This document shows, one piece after another, positions 39,172 to 48,702 of a stretch of 64,000 nucleotides of DNA (within the stretch, counting starts at the first letter, position 1; the number at the start of each line of letters is the position of its first letter). A program made the translations under genes and the position numbers. The notes below the pieces were generated by a model. It had not been told where the DNA came from and did not search any database. It was given only the letters and a program-made list of their open reading frames with translations. Source of the DNA: Psychromonas sp. SP041 (GTDB taxonomy: Bacteria; Pseudomonadota; Gammaproteobacteria; Enterobacterales; Psychromonadaceae); assembly GCF_000470315.2 (NCBI RefSeq), contig NZ_CBRF02000007.1, positions 81,711-145,710 of the forward strand, in the 5' to 3' direction.

Positions 39172-40260
39172 CCCATCTATTTGAATAATTGCCATCGTTA
39201 AACTATCTTTTATAAATGCGTGTTTTTGCATTTAGGAGGTAGTTTATTATGACTCAATCTCGCCAATCACAAGTATCATTATCTGATACACCTTATTACC
39301 ACTGTATTTCACGTTGTGTTCGTAGAGCTTACTTATGTGGTGAAGATAAATACACCGAAAAATCCTTTGAACATCGCCGCCAGTGGGTTGTTGAGCGAAT
39401 GCATTACCTTTAATATTGATATCTGCGCTTACGCTATCATGTCCAACCATTATCATCTCGTATTGCACATAGATGAGCAACATAATGAAAGCCTAACGCA
39501 TGAAGAAGTTTGTGAGCGTTGGTGTCAGCTCTATTCGACACCTGTATTAGTTGAGCGTTGGCAAAACGAACAAACCACCTCAGAAGCCGAAAATAAAGCC
39601 GCATTAACCATTATTAATGGATGGAGAGGGCGATTAGCTGATATTTCATGGTTTATGCGCTGTTTAAATGAATTCATTGCGCGAAAAGCGAATAAAGAAG
39701 ATGAATGTTCAGGGCGTTTCTGGGAAGGACGTTTTAAGTCTCAAGCTTTATTGGATGAAGATGCACTATTAACCTGCATGGCTTATGTCGACCTAAATCC
39801 AATTCGCGCCAAAATGGCAGCTAGCGTTGAAACATCAGAATATACCTCCGCTTATGAGCGCCTATTACCTTGCAAAAAAGCTGGTGTTGCTCAACCACAA
39901 GAAAAACCGTCAGATTTATATGATAAGAAACCACTGTTTGGCTTTATTGGTGATGAAATTCAAAATGATACGCAGGGTATTCCATTTTCACTATTAGATT
40001 ACATCGAGCTTGTCGATTGGAGTGGCCGTATTATTCGAGAAGATAAACGGGGGGCTATTTCAAGCCAACGTCCAAGAATACTCTCCACTCTTGGTTTAGA
40101 TAATGATACTTGGTTATCACTAGCTAGTAGTTTTGGAAAAGATTATCACGGAGCGGTGGGCTCTTTAGAAGCATTAGCTGCTTATGCAGGTAACACAGGC
40201 AAACGTTGGATAGCCAGTAAAAATCAATTACGACTGCATTAAGTCGCGTATTTTTATTTA
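39172..40260 (+). mobile_element. Y1-transposase (RAYT-like) element
   Basis: It starts with the leader CCATCTATTTGAATA, which also precedes a derivative at 45983, and runs through the frameshifted transposase. The IS110-type element abuts or interrupts its left side. The right end after 40242 is not sharply defined. Confidence 0.55.
39249..40242 (+). pseudogene. Y1_Tnp (RAYT-like) transposase, frameshifted
   Basis: The true ATG is at 39249 after TTAGGAGGTAG, giving MTQSRQSQVSLSDTPYYHC and HRRQWVVERMHYL, then TAA at 39411. The family continues in a second frame from about 39400 with NIDICAYAIMSNHYHLVLHI, where H-Y-H is the HUH metal motif, followed by SGRFWEGRFKSQALLDEDALLTCMAYVDLNPIRA to the end at 40242. 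A small deletion at about 39410 breaks the gene. Family members are single-strand transposases related to IS200/IS605. Two internally deleted relatives lie at 46052 and 48826. Confidence 0.85.
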
Positions 40261-40501
40261 AAACAAAATAAACACATTATTAGCAGCGGCTAACATCAGT
40301 CATACCTGAAAAAGTCATTATTTGCGTAAAACTTCTCTTAATTTATGATTTTCTACTATCAAAAGTTTTTAGATTACCGTTTTAATAATGGAAATAGGAT
40401 TATGTTTGATGGTTTAAGTCGATGGATGTCCGCATTTTCCCTCACTTTATAGTGAAATACCAGGCAAGTCTGCTTCTAGTCGCTTACTAATTAGTAGTGC
40501 T

Positions 40502-42052
40502 TTGATTAACTCATTTGTTGATCCGCTTCATTCTACAGGATTAAAAACGAATCCAAATTACTTAAATGATTATAAGCAATGGATAGAAGACTACGAAAAA
40601 GCATTACATTACAGCAAAGTTAAAAATCCTGCCGCAGCAAAGAAGGCAAATGCAGAATTATTAAAGTTAAAAGCGAATAAACCTTGGGTTATTTTGTTAA
40701 ATAGTGATGATATAATGTCAACGCATCGCGTTAAACAAGTTGAGCAAATAAATCATTTGTTAAATAAAACCGGAGAGGTAGTGAAAACCGGTATTGTGTG
40801 GGGCGGAGTTGTTTTAAACCTTTGGAATGTTGCAGAAACTGAAATTCCAAATGAATTGAGTTTTGATTTTAAAAAAAATCCTGATTCAGCCAAAAAAACC
40901 TACGCTTATGTATCAAATATGGCTTATTTAGCTCAATCTATTACAGGGCTTTTTTCTAGCGCTGAAGACAACCTTATTAAGATGGTTACTGAAAATGAAA
41001 GTATCAATAAAGGGAGAGGATTCTATAAAGTAACTGCTGAACTGCGTGAGGGAGATAAAATATTATTAAGACTTTCACTAGCTGAAGCTAAAGTAGCTTA
41101 TGGAAAAACAACGGGTGCAGCGCTTTATAAATTGATAAAGAGTTTTCGATTATTTATTGGAGTACTAGGTGTATTTACTGTAATTGCAACTGCGCTTGAA
41201 GTTGTTCCTTTATATCATAAATTGACTGGCTCAAATAAACAACGTTTAAATAACATTGAATATGGTTTAACCACTATTAAAGCAGCCTCTGTTGGAGTTA
41301 TGCTGCTAGGTGGCGTGTATCAGGGATTATTGTATTTTAGAGTTTTTGCTGGTTTCGCTTGGGCAGGTCCTGTTTTAGCGATTGCCGGGATTGTTTATTT
41401 GGCGGTTACTCTCGCTTTACTTTATTATTCTCGTACGGATATAGACTTATGGCTGAATAACTGTCGGTTTGGTAAAAAACCTAATAGTAACTGGGTAAAC
41501 GCTCCTTTATTAGAGTTACAAAAATTACAAGATGTTTTATTAGTGCCAAGTGTTTACGCAAAATCCCTCATCGTATTAAGTGCACCTGATACAATAGACA
41601 AGAATACACAACCTGAAGATTTTAAGATGGATACAACGGGAACTTGGTTAATCTTATATCTTCCTGGTGATGATTGGTTAATTGATATAGCAGAATTTAA
41701 TAATGAAAAATTTGTCCTTAATAGAAAAATTATTAATAGTTTTCCTCGTTATTTAACCAAATCACAATATGAGTCAATTCAAGAAAATGGTTTTCCTCAA
41801 TCTTTCTCTGAACCCATTCCTGGTGGAAGTAGTTCAGAGAATTCTGGCTTGTATTTATTTGGCTTACCTTTTGAGAAAAATAACAGTAAACTTTTAATTA
41901 AATTACAACAATTGAGTAGTCATAAATCTCGAGTATATGAAGTTAAGATGAATTTAACTGGGAAAGTATTGACTGAAACAAAGGTACCCTTTCCAGAAGG
42001 GCCGGGACCTATTAGTATGAATCTGATCCCAATCTCCAACAATCATAGTTAA
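40502..42052 (+). CDS. VasX-like type VI effector, C-terminal part (5' truncated)
   Basis: The 516-residue frame starts at a TTG and is open back to 40418 without any ATG, so the N-terminus is missing. Hydrophobic helices lie near residues 210-232, 258-275 and 280-308, followed by RTDIDLWLNNCRFG (about 311-324), a motif I associate with VasX-type T6SS pore-forming effectors of about 1000 residues. The C-terminal 180 residues are soluble. An ATG 5-prime piece at 40402 (MFDGLSRWMSAF) is in another frame. The upstream part was probably removed by the transposons at 37.6-40.3 kb. The downstream gene resembles its immunity protein. Confidence 0.6.
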   Translation: MINSFVDPLHSTGLKTNPNYLNDYKQWIEDYEKALHYSKVKNPAAAKKANAELLKLKANKPWVILLNSDDIMSTHRVKQVEQINHLLNKTGEVVKTGIVWGGVVLNLWNVAETEIPNELSFDFKKNPDSAKKTYAYVSNMAYLAQSITGLFSSAEDNLIKMVTENESINKGRGFYKVTAELREGDKILLRLSLAEAKVAYGKTTGAALYKLIKSFRLFIGVLGVFTVIATALEVVPLYHKLTGSNKQRLNNIEYGLTTIKAASVGVMLLGGVYQGLLYFRVFAGFAWAGPVLAIAGIVYLAVTLALLYYSRTDIDLWLNNCRFGKKPNSNWVNAPLLELQKLQDVLLVPSVYAKSLIVLSAPDTIDKNTQPEDFKMDTTGTWLILYLPGDDWLIDIAEFNNEKFVLNRKIINSFPRYLTKSQYESIQENGFPQSFSEPIPGGSSSENSGLYLFGLPFEKNNSKLLIKLQQLSSHKSRVYEVKMNLTGKVLTETKVPFPEGPGPISMNLIPISNNHS

Positions 42053-42092
42053 TCAATAATTAGATAAAAGAATTAATATAGGTAAATATATA

Positions 42093-42890
42093 ATGTCCCA
42101 TTTAATACAACGACCAGATTACATTCAATATAGCCAAGTAGGTTTAGAAAAGGGAAGGTACACCGTTGAAGACAGAGAAAAGCTAGAAGATGAACCTGCA
42201 ATATTTCAATGGGAGGTTCCTTATGCTTTTATGTTCGAAGAAGGGCCTATTAAATTACATTTAAAAGCTTTAAGTATTATGTGTGTGCCTTATTTACTTT
42301 GTTTTCTATATTCCATCTATAATTCTATTAATCATAATAGAAGCCCCTGGGAAGATAACGGTATATTTGTTTTTTTTGGTGTTTTTATTGTTTTTGCTTA
42401 CAGCCTCTTTTGGTATATTTCACGCACTCAATATTACCATGTTGTATATAAAATAACGGAGTCAGGTATTTTAAGGGATGTGTTAAAACGCTACCCTAAG
42501 TTTCGTTACCGTAAACAAGACCCAGCTAAATTAATGTACTTTCTTCGCTTTGTGTCCATTCCCTTAATAATAATGGCACTTGTCATTGACCCGCTATTAT
42601 TAGCAGGGGCTGCAGGTGCTGTTTTTTTATCTTTTGTGCGTTTTCCTGCTGATGAAGGCGAACGCGCCGATTATATTCCATCATTTTGGAATAAGCCCAA
42701 TTTACCTGAAGAAAAAAAATTATCTTATATTAATATTAGCAACAAACGAAAAATAATTGATGTTTTAAGTAAAGATGGCTCTAAAGGTGTAATTATACAG
42801 TGTACTTCTAATAATTTTGAAGAAGTTAAAACCTTTATCATAAACAAGCTTCCAAATGCTGAACTTGATGATGTACCTGCATATACCTAA
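42093..42890 (+). CDS. Membrane protein, TsiV2-like immunity candidate
   Basis: A 265-residue protein with membrane helices near residues 57-76, 88-108 and 152-182 and a soluble C-terminus. It lies 41 bases after the VasX-like gene on the same strand and ahead of the PAAR gene. Vibrio cholerae VasX is neutralised by the membrane protein TsiV2 encoded directly downstream, so position and topology suggest the same job. I do not claim sequence homology. Confidence 0.5.
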   Translation: MSHLIQRPDYIQYSQVGLEKGRYTVEDREKLEDEPAIFQWEVPYAFMFEEGPIKLHLKALSIMCVPYLLCFLYSIYNSINHNRSPWEDNGIFVFFGVFIVFAYSLFWYISRTQYYHVVYKITESGILRDVLKRYPKFRYRKQDPAKLMYFLRFVSIPLIIMALVIDPLLLAGAAGAVFLSFVRFPADEGERADYIPSFWNKPNLPEEKKLSYINISNKRKIIDVLSKDGSKGVIIQCTSNNFEEVKTFIINKLPNAELDDVPAYT

Positions 42891-42950
42891 AATATCTAAG
42901 TTTAAATTTATTTATAATGTACTCTTTATGTAGTACTTACAGGAAGAATA

Positions 42951-43238
42951 ATGGGTAAACCAGCAGCAACTATTTCAAGTTATCACATGTGCCCCAACAA
43001 AACGGCTAAAAAACCACACGTGGGTGGGCCTATTGTTGCAGGTGCGGCTAATGTATTCATTGGCGGTTTACCAGTGGCATTAATTGGTGATAAATGTGTG
43101 TGTGAAGGACCCCCTGATGCAATTGCTGCAGGCTCAGCCACTGTCACTGTTAATGGTAAAGGCATCGCGCGTTTAGGTGATGCTACCGTTCATGGTGGTA
43201 AAATCATGGAAGGTAATCCAACTGTCTTGGTGGGTTAA
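42951..43238 (+). CDS. PAAR domain protein (type VI secretion spike tip)
   Basis: A 95-residue protein made of PAAR-type repeats: MCPN near residue 16, GGPIVAGAANVFIGGLPVALIGDKCVC, then GSATVTVNGKGIARLGDATVHGGKIMEGNPTVLVG. Such proteins cap the VgrG spike of the type VI apparatus with a zinc-stabilised point and carry effectors. It is a single-domain PAAR with no fused toxin, placed after a VasX-like effector and immunity candidate. No tss, hcp or vgrG gene lies in the window. Confidence 0.92.
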   Translation: MGKPAATISSYHMCPNKTAKKPHVGGPIVAGAANVFIGGLPVALIGDKCVCEGPPDAIAAGSATVTVNGKGIARLGDATVHGGKIMEGNPTVLVG

Positions 43239-43317
43239 ACTAAATAATGATTATTCTTACTGACACTTGTCAAGGTAACTTTGTCTGTTGTACGCCTGTT
43301 GTTTGGACGTGCTTTCA

Positions 43318-43512
43318 ATGAGCTTATTAACTGAATTGCTTGCGCAGCGCGAGCAATTTATTAACGCCGATTATGCATACAAAAGTAACGTTGATAAAAA
43401 CCGATTACAGTTATTAGCTTGTGCGCGTTTACTTGCTAAGAAAAATCACCCTTTCTTTGCTGAGACTCAACCAAGAAAAAAGATCTGGACATATATGGAC
43501 GCTCTCTCGTAG
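43318..43512 (+). pseudogene. Gene fragment cut by IS110-type element
   Basis: The native sequence starts MSLLTELLAQREQFINADYA and runs about 54 residues to ETQPRKK at about 43480, after which the reading enters the mobile element and stops at 43512. Family not recognised. As it follows the PAAR gene on the same strand, it may have been an adaptor or effector of the same locus. Its downstream part is not found elsewhere in the window. Confidence 0.55.
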
Positions 43513-44487
43513 TCAAGACGAGTTGATAGAGAACACGAAAATAGTTCCATGTTCGTCATGCTTTATAATCTTAAATACCTTCTCATTAACTCGCTTGTGA
43601 TGACTGACTCAATGGGTTTATTGAATAAACCGTTCTGACATATATTCGAGCTATGGATAAATACCATGCTCCTGATGAGTTGCGAACCAGAATACCAATG
43701 ATAAAAAATCAACCAAGCGAACTATAAGTTCGTGTCCTTTGCTGGTTTCGTTCTGGTTGGCGTGAGCCTTTTCTTTTCATCTTAAAGCGACGGTTAGAGA
43801 AGTTAATACTTTTTAATTAAGCACTCTCTAGCGACCTAAACAGCCATTCAGGCTCATGGCCTTTGTCCAGAGCAGGTTTCGCTAGATAGTAAAACGGGTG
43901 AATCATTGTGTTATTTCTTTTGCTATTTGTGGCGTGTAATAACTGTGTTTTTGAAGCAATGTCCACATAATGCGAGCCAATTTATGTGCAGTAGCAACGG
44001 CTGTACAATTGAAGCTTTTTCGCTCTCTTAATTGGCAAACCCATTGGTTTAACGCATCTTGCTTTTTACCGGCAGTATTAACGACGGCACGCGCACCATG
44101 AATAAGCATTTTTCGTAAATATCCATCACCACGCTTACTGATGCCTGTCATGATACTCTTATTACCAGAGGCAAATTGTTTCGGTGTAAGACCTAACCAC
44201 ACTGCAAAATCTTTCGCACTAGCAAAGGCTTGCCCGTTACCGATTGAGGCAATAAAAGCAGAGGCATTGAGATAACCGATACCAGGTATGCTTAGTACAA
44301 TCTTACCTAAAGGATGTCGCTCTATTTCTGACTTTAATTTCTTTTCAATTGTTTTAATACGATTATTTAACAATGCGTATTCGCTATAAACATCGTTAAC
44401 TAACCATCTCAATGTCGCTGATAATGATTCATCTGAGCATAAATCAATGAGTTTTTCATTAAATCCCTTATGGCCTACTGGGAAGAT
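43479..44487 (-). mobile_element. IS110/IS1111-type element, truncated second copy
   Basis: It matches 37636 onward almost base for base, including ATGGACGCTC at 43495-43504 and the whole non-coding end, then the 3' part of the transposase gene. Similarity stops at about 44487, after the codons for FPVGHKGF. The transposase 5' half and the right terminus are lost, and AGGGTCAAGTCTTG sequence follows. Confidence 0.85.
43903..44487 (-). pseudogene. Truncated IS110 transposase
   Basis: The C-terminal 195 or so residues of the transposase encoded at 38062-39090, more than 90% identical by eye (for example AVVNTAGKK for AMINHAGKK). The RuvC-like catalytic half is absent, so it cannot be active on its own, though the preserved non-coding end could be served in trans by the complete copy. 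Confidence 0.9.
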
Positions 44488-44933
44488 AAAAGGATAAAAT
44501 AGGGTCAAGTCTTGTTTTTTGCCTTTTTAAAATACGACATCAAACCCCCAAGAAAAACGATGTTGGATATGGTTACAACTTCCCCACCGTAAAGCTTTCT
44601 GAAGCGATAAATGACTTTCAGCAGCAAACAGGACGTTTGCTGCATGAGTTGGTGCGTTAAGAAAGGATGTCGCAAATAGGGCGAAATCTCAGCTGATAAG
44701 AACTTAATTGCCCAAATGAACAGTAATCGTCCCCAAAAACAATAAAAGAAAAAAGTACAGAACACCCAATGTTAATAACAGAAATAGTTTTGTTTTTGAT
44801 GGTTTAAATTATTGGCTGTACAACTCTATTATTAAATTAAATGATTAACTAATTTCGTTACCGTTTTGATAAATAACGAAATAGTATTAAGTTAAACGTT
44901 TATAGATTTTTGATTTTCCATAAACCTAATAGC
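44488..44933. other. Intergenic debris between IS remnant and transglutaminase gene
   Basis: It begins with the AGGGTCAAGTCTTG sequence also found left of the first IS copy. Plus-strand 44532-44660 is an open 42-codon tail reading YGYNFPTVKLSEAINDFQQ and ending in TAA, which looks like the C-terminus of a lost protein, family unknown. The minus-strand frame across 44505-44765 does not look like a gene. Confidence 0.45.
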
Positions 44934-45764
44934 CTAAGCCGTTGAAACAGGAGAACCGTTATTATAGGGGAAATCGGAATCTGCAGATGTAGCCTCTACT
45001 TTAATAAACTGCATTTTCGCCTGACCGACAATATTAGCAAATGACGTGGTTGCGGCATCAAGTCCAATGCCTATTCTGACTAGTCCACTTAAGGGTGCCA
45101 TTTGAGTGGCGTCAAAAAGATACCAGCGATCCCCTAAATAGGCTTCGAAAAATCCATGGAAATCAGGTGGCTTTAAACCAACGGCATAACCCGATACATA
45201 ACGAGCAGGAATACCTAAAGCACGACATAGAGCGATACTCACATGTGCAAAATCACGACACACACCTGCTCGTTGAATAAGTACATCACAAGCGCTTGAA
45301 GATGCATCGGTACTACCCGCAACATAATCAATATGATTATTTACCCAGTTGCAAATTTCGACGACTCGGGAGTAGCCACTTGGTAATTGACCAAACTCTT
45401 TCCAAGCAAGGCGTCCTAGACGGTCTGACTCACAATACCGGCTTGGGTTTAAAAAAGGGAGGACAGAGGTTGGTAAGCTTTTATGCTCAACTTCATTTAT
45501 ATACTTATCCTGTTCAATATCAGGAGATAATTGTACCGTGGCGCTATATTGGATACTTAATTCACAGGGTTCTACTTTTAGGCGAAGCCCACGACAACCA
45601 AAGTCGTTAAGTTGAAACCATTCACTGTCAATCGTTGGTGATATAGTCAGGTTTTCTTCTATTGTTTGTTGATGCACCGTATTAGCCGCTGCAATATTAA
45701 AAACAAAACTTGATGTAGCATCGACCGTATAAATAAGCTCTGATAAGATTTTTACAAAATACAT
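44934..45764 (-). CDS. Transglutaminase-like protein
   Basis: A 276-residue protein with an N-terminal beta-rich domain (about 1-115) and a transglutaminase/cysteine-protease core. The catalytic cysteine is in AGVCRDFAHV (about residue 170), the histidine in DFHGFFEAYLGD (about 206) and the aspartate in RWYLFDATQMAP (about 221), with IPARYVSGYAVG between. Bacterial members act as peptidases or cross-linkers; no signal peptide, so cytoplasmic. Single gene among mobile-element remnants. Confidence 0.85.
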   Translation of the reverse strand: MYFVKILSELIYTVDATSSFVFNIAAANTVHQQTIEENLTISPTIDSEWFQLNDFGCRGLRLKVEPCELSIQYSATVQLSPDIEQDKYINEVEHKSLPTSVLPFLNPSRYCESDRLGRLAWKEFGQLPSGYSRVVEICNWVNNHIDYVAGSTDASSSACDVLIQRAGVCRDFAHVSIALCRALGIPARYVSGYAVGLKPPDFHGFFEAYLGDRWYLFDATQMAPLSGLVRIGIGLDAATTSFANIVGQAKMQFIKVEATSADSDFPYNNGSPVSTA

Positions 45765-46475
45765 AATAAATAACCTTTAATGGCTGATAATAACGAAATG
45801 AAGAAAAAGACTGATAAAGCTTCCTTTATAATTAAATTTTGCCTTATTGGTTCTCCTATATCTTACAAAACAATGAGCACCCAATATTTACTCTATCAAA
45901 TTAAATCCATTGTCGATATCAATGAATTAAGCACACTAAACTCTATAAATGTTGACTCGCTAAGTATTGATAAGTAGCGGGCAACCATCTATTTGAATAG
46001 TTAAACTATCTTTTAAAAATGCTTATTCCTGCATTTAGGAGGTGATTTTTTATGGCTCAATCTCGCGAATTACAAGTATCATTATCTGATACACCTTATC
46101 GAATAAGTACTGGATAGCCGTATAGGTAATGTGTAAGTAATGGACAGTCATAAACACTAAAAGACAAAAGACGAAACGCGACCCCATTGGTATTGTGCAC
46201 TCCCTATTCACCCCCAAAAGTACGTAAAAACACAACGTTGATTCTGATCAATAAAAGACCGATTAGTTATGTATAACAAAGAATACAAAGCCCTTTTACT
46301 ATTCAAAAGTGTTTTAATCACTAGCCTGTTTATCAGCTAAATCAATAGGTTTACTCTTAGCCATTTTCTGAAAAGTGACGAGATAAAGAGGATGTGTATT
46401 CATGACTACATGAATAATGACGTCATATTTACCTATCTCGATTCCCTTAAGTTATATTTTCTCATAGGAAGTGTT
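45765..46475. other. Intergenic region with RAYT-derived miniature element
   Basis: A 65-codon plus-strand frame at 45780-45977 (Lys/Ser/Ile-rich) has no ribosome site or recognisable family and is left uncalled. From 45983 there is the RAYT leader and from 46052 an internally deleted transposase remnant. The P450 promoter must lie to the right of about 46200. Confidence 0.5.
45983..46120 (+). mobile_element. Internally deleted RAYT-like derivative, copy 2
   Basis: The leader CCATCTATTTGAATAG and TTAGGAGGTGATTTT match the leader of the element at 39172. ATG at 46052 starts MAQSRELQVSLSDTPY, sixteen codons like the full transposase, then the sequence jumps to TACTGGATAGCC, which matches codons for the C-terminal RWIAS of the full gene. 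The middle is deleted. Confidence 0.75.
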
Positions 46476-47618
46476 ATGACTGAAAAATTGCCAATCGACT
46501 TATCTCTCGCAGGCAACGATGTTCGAGCTTTTACCGATGAATTAAGAACCAAACATGCCATTGTCAAAAATACGAGCGGTGAATGGGTTTTATTAAAACA
46601 CCACAATGTCATGGCAGCAGCGTTGGACCATGAACGCTTTTCAAGTCATGTTTCTCGTTACTTACAAATTCCGAATGGTTTAGATGGTGAAAAACATACT
46701 CAATACCGGGAAGTGCTCGATCGTTATCTAACGCATGAAGCACTGACACCCTTTATTCCTGTTTTTGAACGTGTCGCTAGCGAGTTGATTGCACAAGTAC
46801 CCAAAGGTAAAGTGATTGATGCCGTTAATGATATTGGTGCTGTATTCGCGGTTCGTGCTCAATGCCAATGGTTAGGTTGGCCTGCAGAATTAGAACCACG
46901 TTTATTAGCGTGGATGAAAGAAAACCATGCGGCAACACGTTCAGGTAAACATGAATGGACAGCCAAAGTCGCAGAAGAGTTTGATGATATTGTACGTGAA
47001 ATTATCCAATCTCGTCGTATTGAACAAAATGGAACTGCTGACGACATTACTGCCCAACTTTGTCGAGAAACAGTGAATGGAGAGTTATTAACGGATCAAA
47101 AAATTGTTTCTATATTACGTAATTGGACTGGCGGAGATCTCGGCTCTATCGCTTTATGTGTTGGTGTTATTATGACACATATTGCCCAACACCCTGAGTT
47201 TATTACCACAATAAAAACATCTTCAAATAAACAGGTAGAAGCAATTATTAATGAAATATTACGCATTGATAATCCTTTTGTTTCTAACCGAAGAGTTACA
47301 AAATGCCCTGTACATATTAGTGGGCAGGATATTCCAGCAGGTGCAAAAATACAACTGAATTGGACGTCAGCAAATCGTGACCAAGCGGTGTTTGATAACA
47401 ATCAATTTGACCCCATTAAAAATGCGAATAAAAACCTAGTTTACGGAATAGGTAAACATGCTTGCCCTGGGCAATTATTAGCTTCTTTGGAGTTAAGGAT
47501 CGCATTACAAACTCTGCTTTCATCAGTCAACAGCATTAGCTTTGTCGATGAGCAACCACCTGAACGAGAAGTCGCACCTGTCGGTGGATACCATCGAGTC
47601 CCTGTGATCTTAAGTTAA
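46476..47618 (+). CDS. Cytochrome P450
   Basis: A 380-residue P450 from ATG at 46476, preceded by AGGAAGTGTT; an upstream extension of 28 codons has no ribosome site. The heme ligand is Cys330 in YGIGKHACPGQ, the K-helix ExxR is Glu260-Ile-Leu-Arg263. The I-helix reads NWTGGDLGSIAL (about 216-227), so the usual acid-threonine pair for oxygen activation is not obvious. Soluble bacterial P450s need ferredoxin and reductase partners; none is adjacent. Substrate unknown. Confidence 0.93.
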   Translation: MTEKLPIDLSLAGNDVRAFTDELRTKHAIVKNTSGEWVLLKHHNVMAAALDHERFSSHVSRYLQIPNGLDGEKHTQYREVLDRYLTHEALTPFIPVFERVASELIAQVPKGKVIDAVNDIGAVFAVRAQCQWLGWPAELEPRLLAWMKENHAATRSGKHEWTAKVAEEFDDIVREIIQSRRIEQNGTADDITAQLCRETVNGELLTDQKIVSILRNWTGGDLGSIALCVGVIMTHIAQHPEFITTIKTSSNKQVEAIINEILRIDNPFVSNRRVTKCPVHISGQDIPAGAKIQLNWTSANRDQAVFDNNQFDPIKNANKNLVYGIGKHACPGQLLASLELRIALQTLLSSVNSISFVDEQPPEREVAPVGGYHRVPVILS

Positions 47619-47847
47619 TGGTTCTGTTCATATCGTGGGGTTGAATATCTTTCGCACAGCATAATGTTCTCGACAATAGAGTCATTCTACCGCCTCGTTA
47701 TTTGTCATGCACGTACGTGTATTTATCCACTTTTGGGCGTAGCGTTCTATTCCCATATTGAAAGCAAATGTAGGCGCTATAAAAGCGTTCTATATTTATT
47801 CGATCTATATTTATTCGTTCCATACTTATTAATGTTGAGAGGTAAAC

Positions 47848-48168
47848 ATGAGATTTAGTCATAAAGATAAAAAGGATAGTCGCGTTGCTAAGCAATCAAC
47901 CTACGCCTTCGATTATCCGTCAAAGTTAGATCAAGCTCCTAAAGAGCAAGGTGCTTTTGTTTTGTTAAATGAAAGTAGTGATGTAATGTATGTCGGGGTT
48001 GCATCGGCTAACTGTTTTGAGAAAACGCTGGCCGCCTTGATTGACACAATCGCCACTGATAAGGTGGTGGTATATCGTTGGTTTGTTACTGAGTGCGAAA
48101 ATTCAGCGAAGTCACTGGCTCAGGATTGGATTAGTAAATATCAGCCTAATAATCAGAATATTCGGTAG
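47848..48168 (+). CDS. Hypothetical protein, possible GIY-YIG-like fold
   Basis: A 106-residue protein with ribosome site GAGAGG seven bases before ATG. Residues 34-53 (GAFVLLNESSDVMYVGVAS) resemble the beta-hairpin of GIY-YIG nucleases, with G-x-F/Y ... M-Y-V-G spacing, but the usual arginine and glutamate later in the domain are not evident. It may be a degenerate or merely similar fold. Function unknown. Confidence 0.5.
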   Translation: MRFSHKDKKDSRVAKQSTYAFDYPSKLDQAPKEQGAFVLLNESSDVMYVGVASANCFEKTLAALIDTIATDKVVVYRWFVTECENSAKSLAQDWISKYQPNNQNIR

Positions 48169-48324
48169 TGTAATAGCTAAAGCATATAAGCAATTTAAAC
48201 GGTAACTGAAATGTAAATAAAGCAGTGGCTTTGCTTTCTATTTCTACACATTCAAACCCACGATGTTTGTCCGCTTAAGCGGGCGTAAGCTTTCTCACTA
48301 GTGATAAAATAAAGGTATTGTACG

Positions 48325-48702
48325 ATGGAAATGGATGAATCGATAAATGTGTATGGTGAAGCGTTAGAAATGTGTTGTGATGATCCAATCACAGGCTTTT
48401 ACCGCGATGGAAAATGCAATACGAATAAAGATGATGTTGGTTCGCATACTGTCTGTATTAACGTAACAAAAGAGTTCTTAGAATATTCAAGGTTTAGAGG
48501 TAATGACTTATCGACTCCTATCCCTGAATATGGCTTTAAAGGTTTAAAGCCGGGCAACAGCTGGTGTTTATGTGCTGCGCGGTGGTTAGAAGCAGAAAAG
48601 GCTAATATGGCACCCAGAATTCATCTAACGAGGACCCACATTAAAGCGTTAGAAATTGTGCCAATGGAATTACTGAAAAAATACGCAATGGATCTAAATT
48701 AG
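48325..48702 (+). CDS. DUF2237 family protein
   Basis: A 125-residue protein with the full DUF2237 pattern: NVYGEALEMCCDDPITGFYRDG, DVGSHTVCINVT, FLEYSRFRGNDLSTP and LKPGNSWCLCAARWLEA. Cysteines in CCDDP and WCLCAARW are conserved and may bind metal. Family function is unknown. ATG follows GGTATTGTACG. It sits 157 bases after the previous small gene, followed by RAYT debris. Confidence 0.9.
   Translation: MEMDESINVYGEALEMCCDDPITGFYRDGKCNTNKDDVGSHTVCINVTKEFLEYSRFRGNDLSTPIPEYGFKGLKPGNSWCLCAARWLEAEKANMAPRIHLTRTHIKALEIVPMELLKKYAMDLN

Noticed and set aside
44505..44765. An 86-codon minus-strand hydrophobic frame
   Set aside because: It overlaps IS flank sequence, has no ribosome site, and the opposite strand has a more protein-like tail (44532-44660).
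45780..45977. A 65-codon plus-strand frame
   Set aside because: No ribosome site, no family and adjacent to mobile-element debris; real status uncertain, so not listed as a gene.
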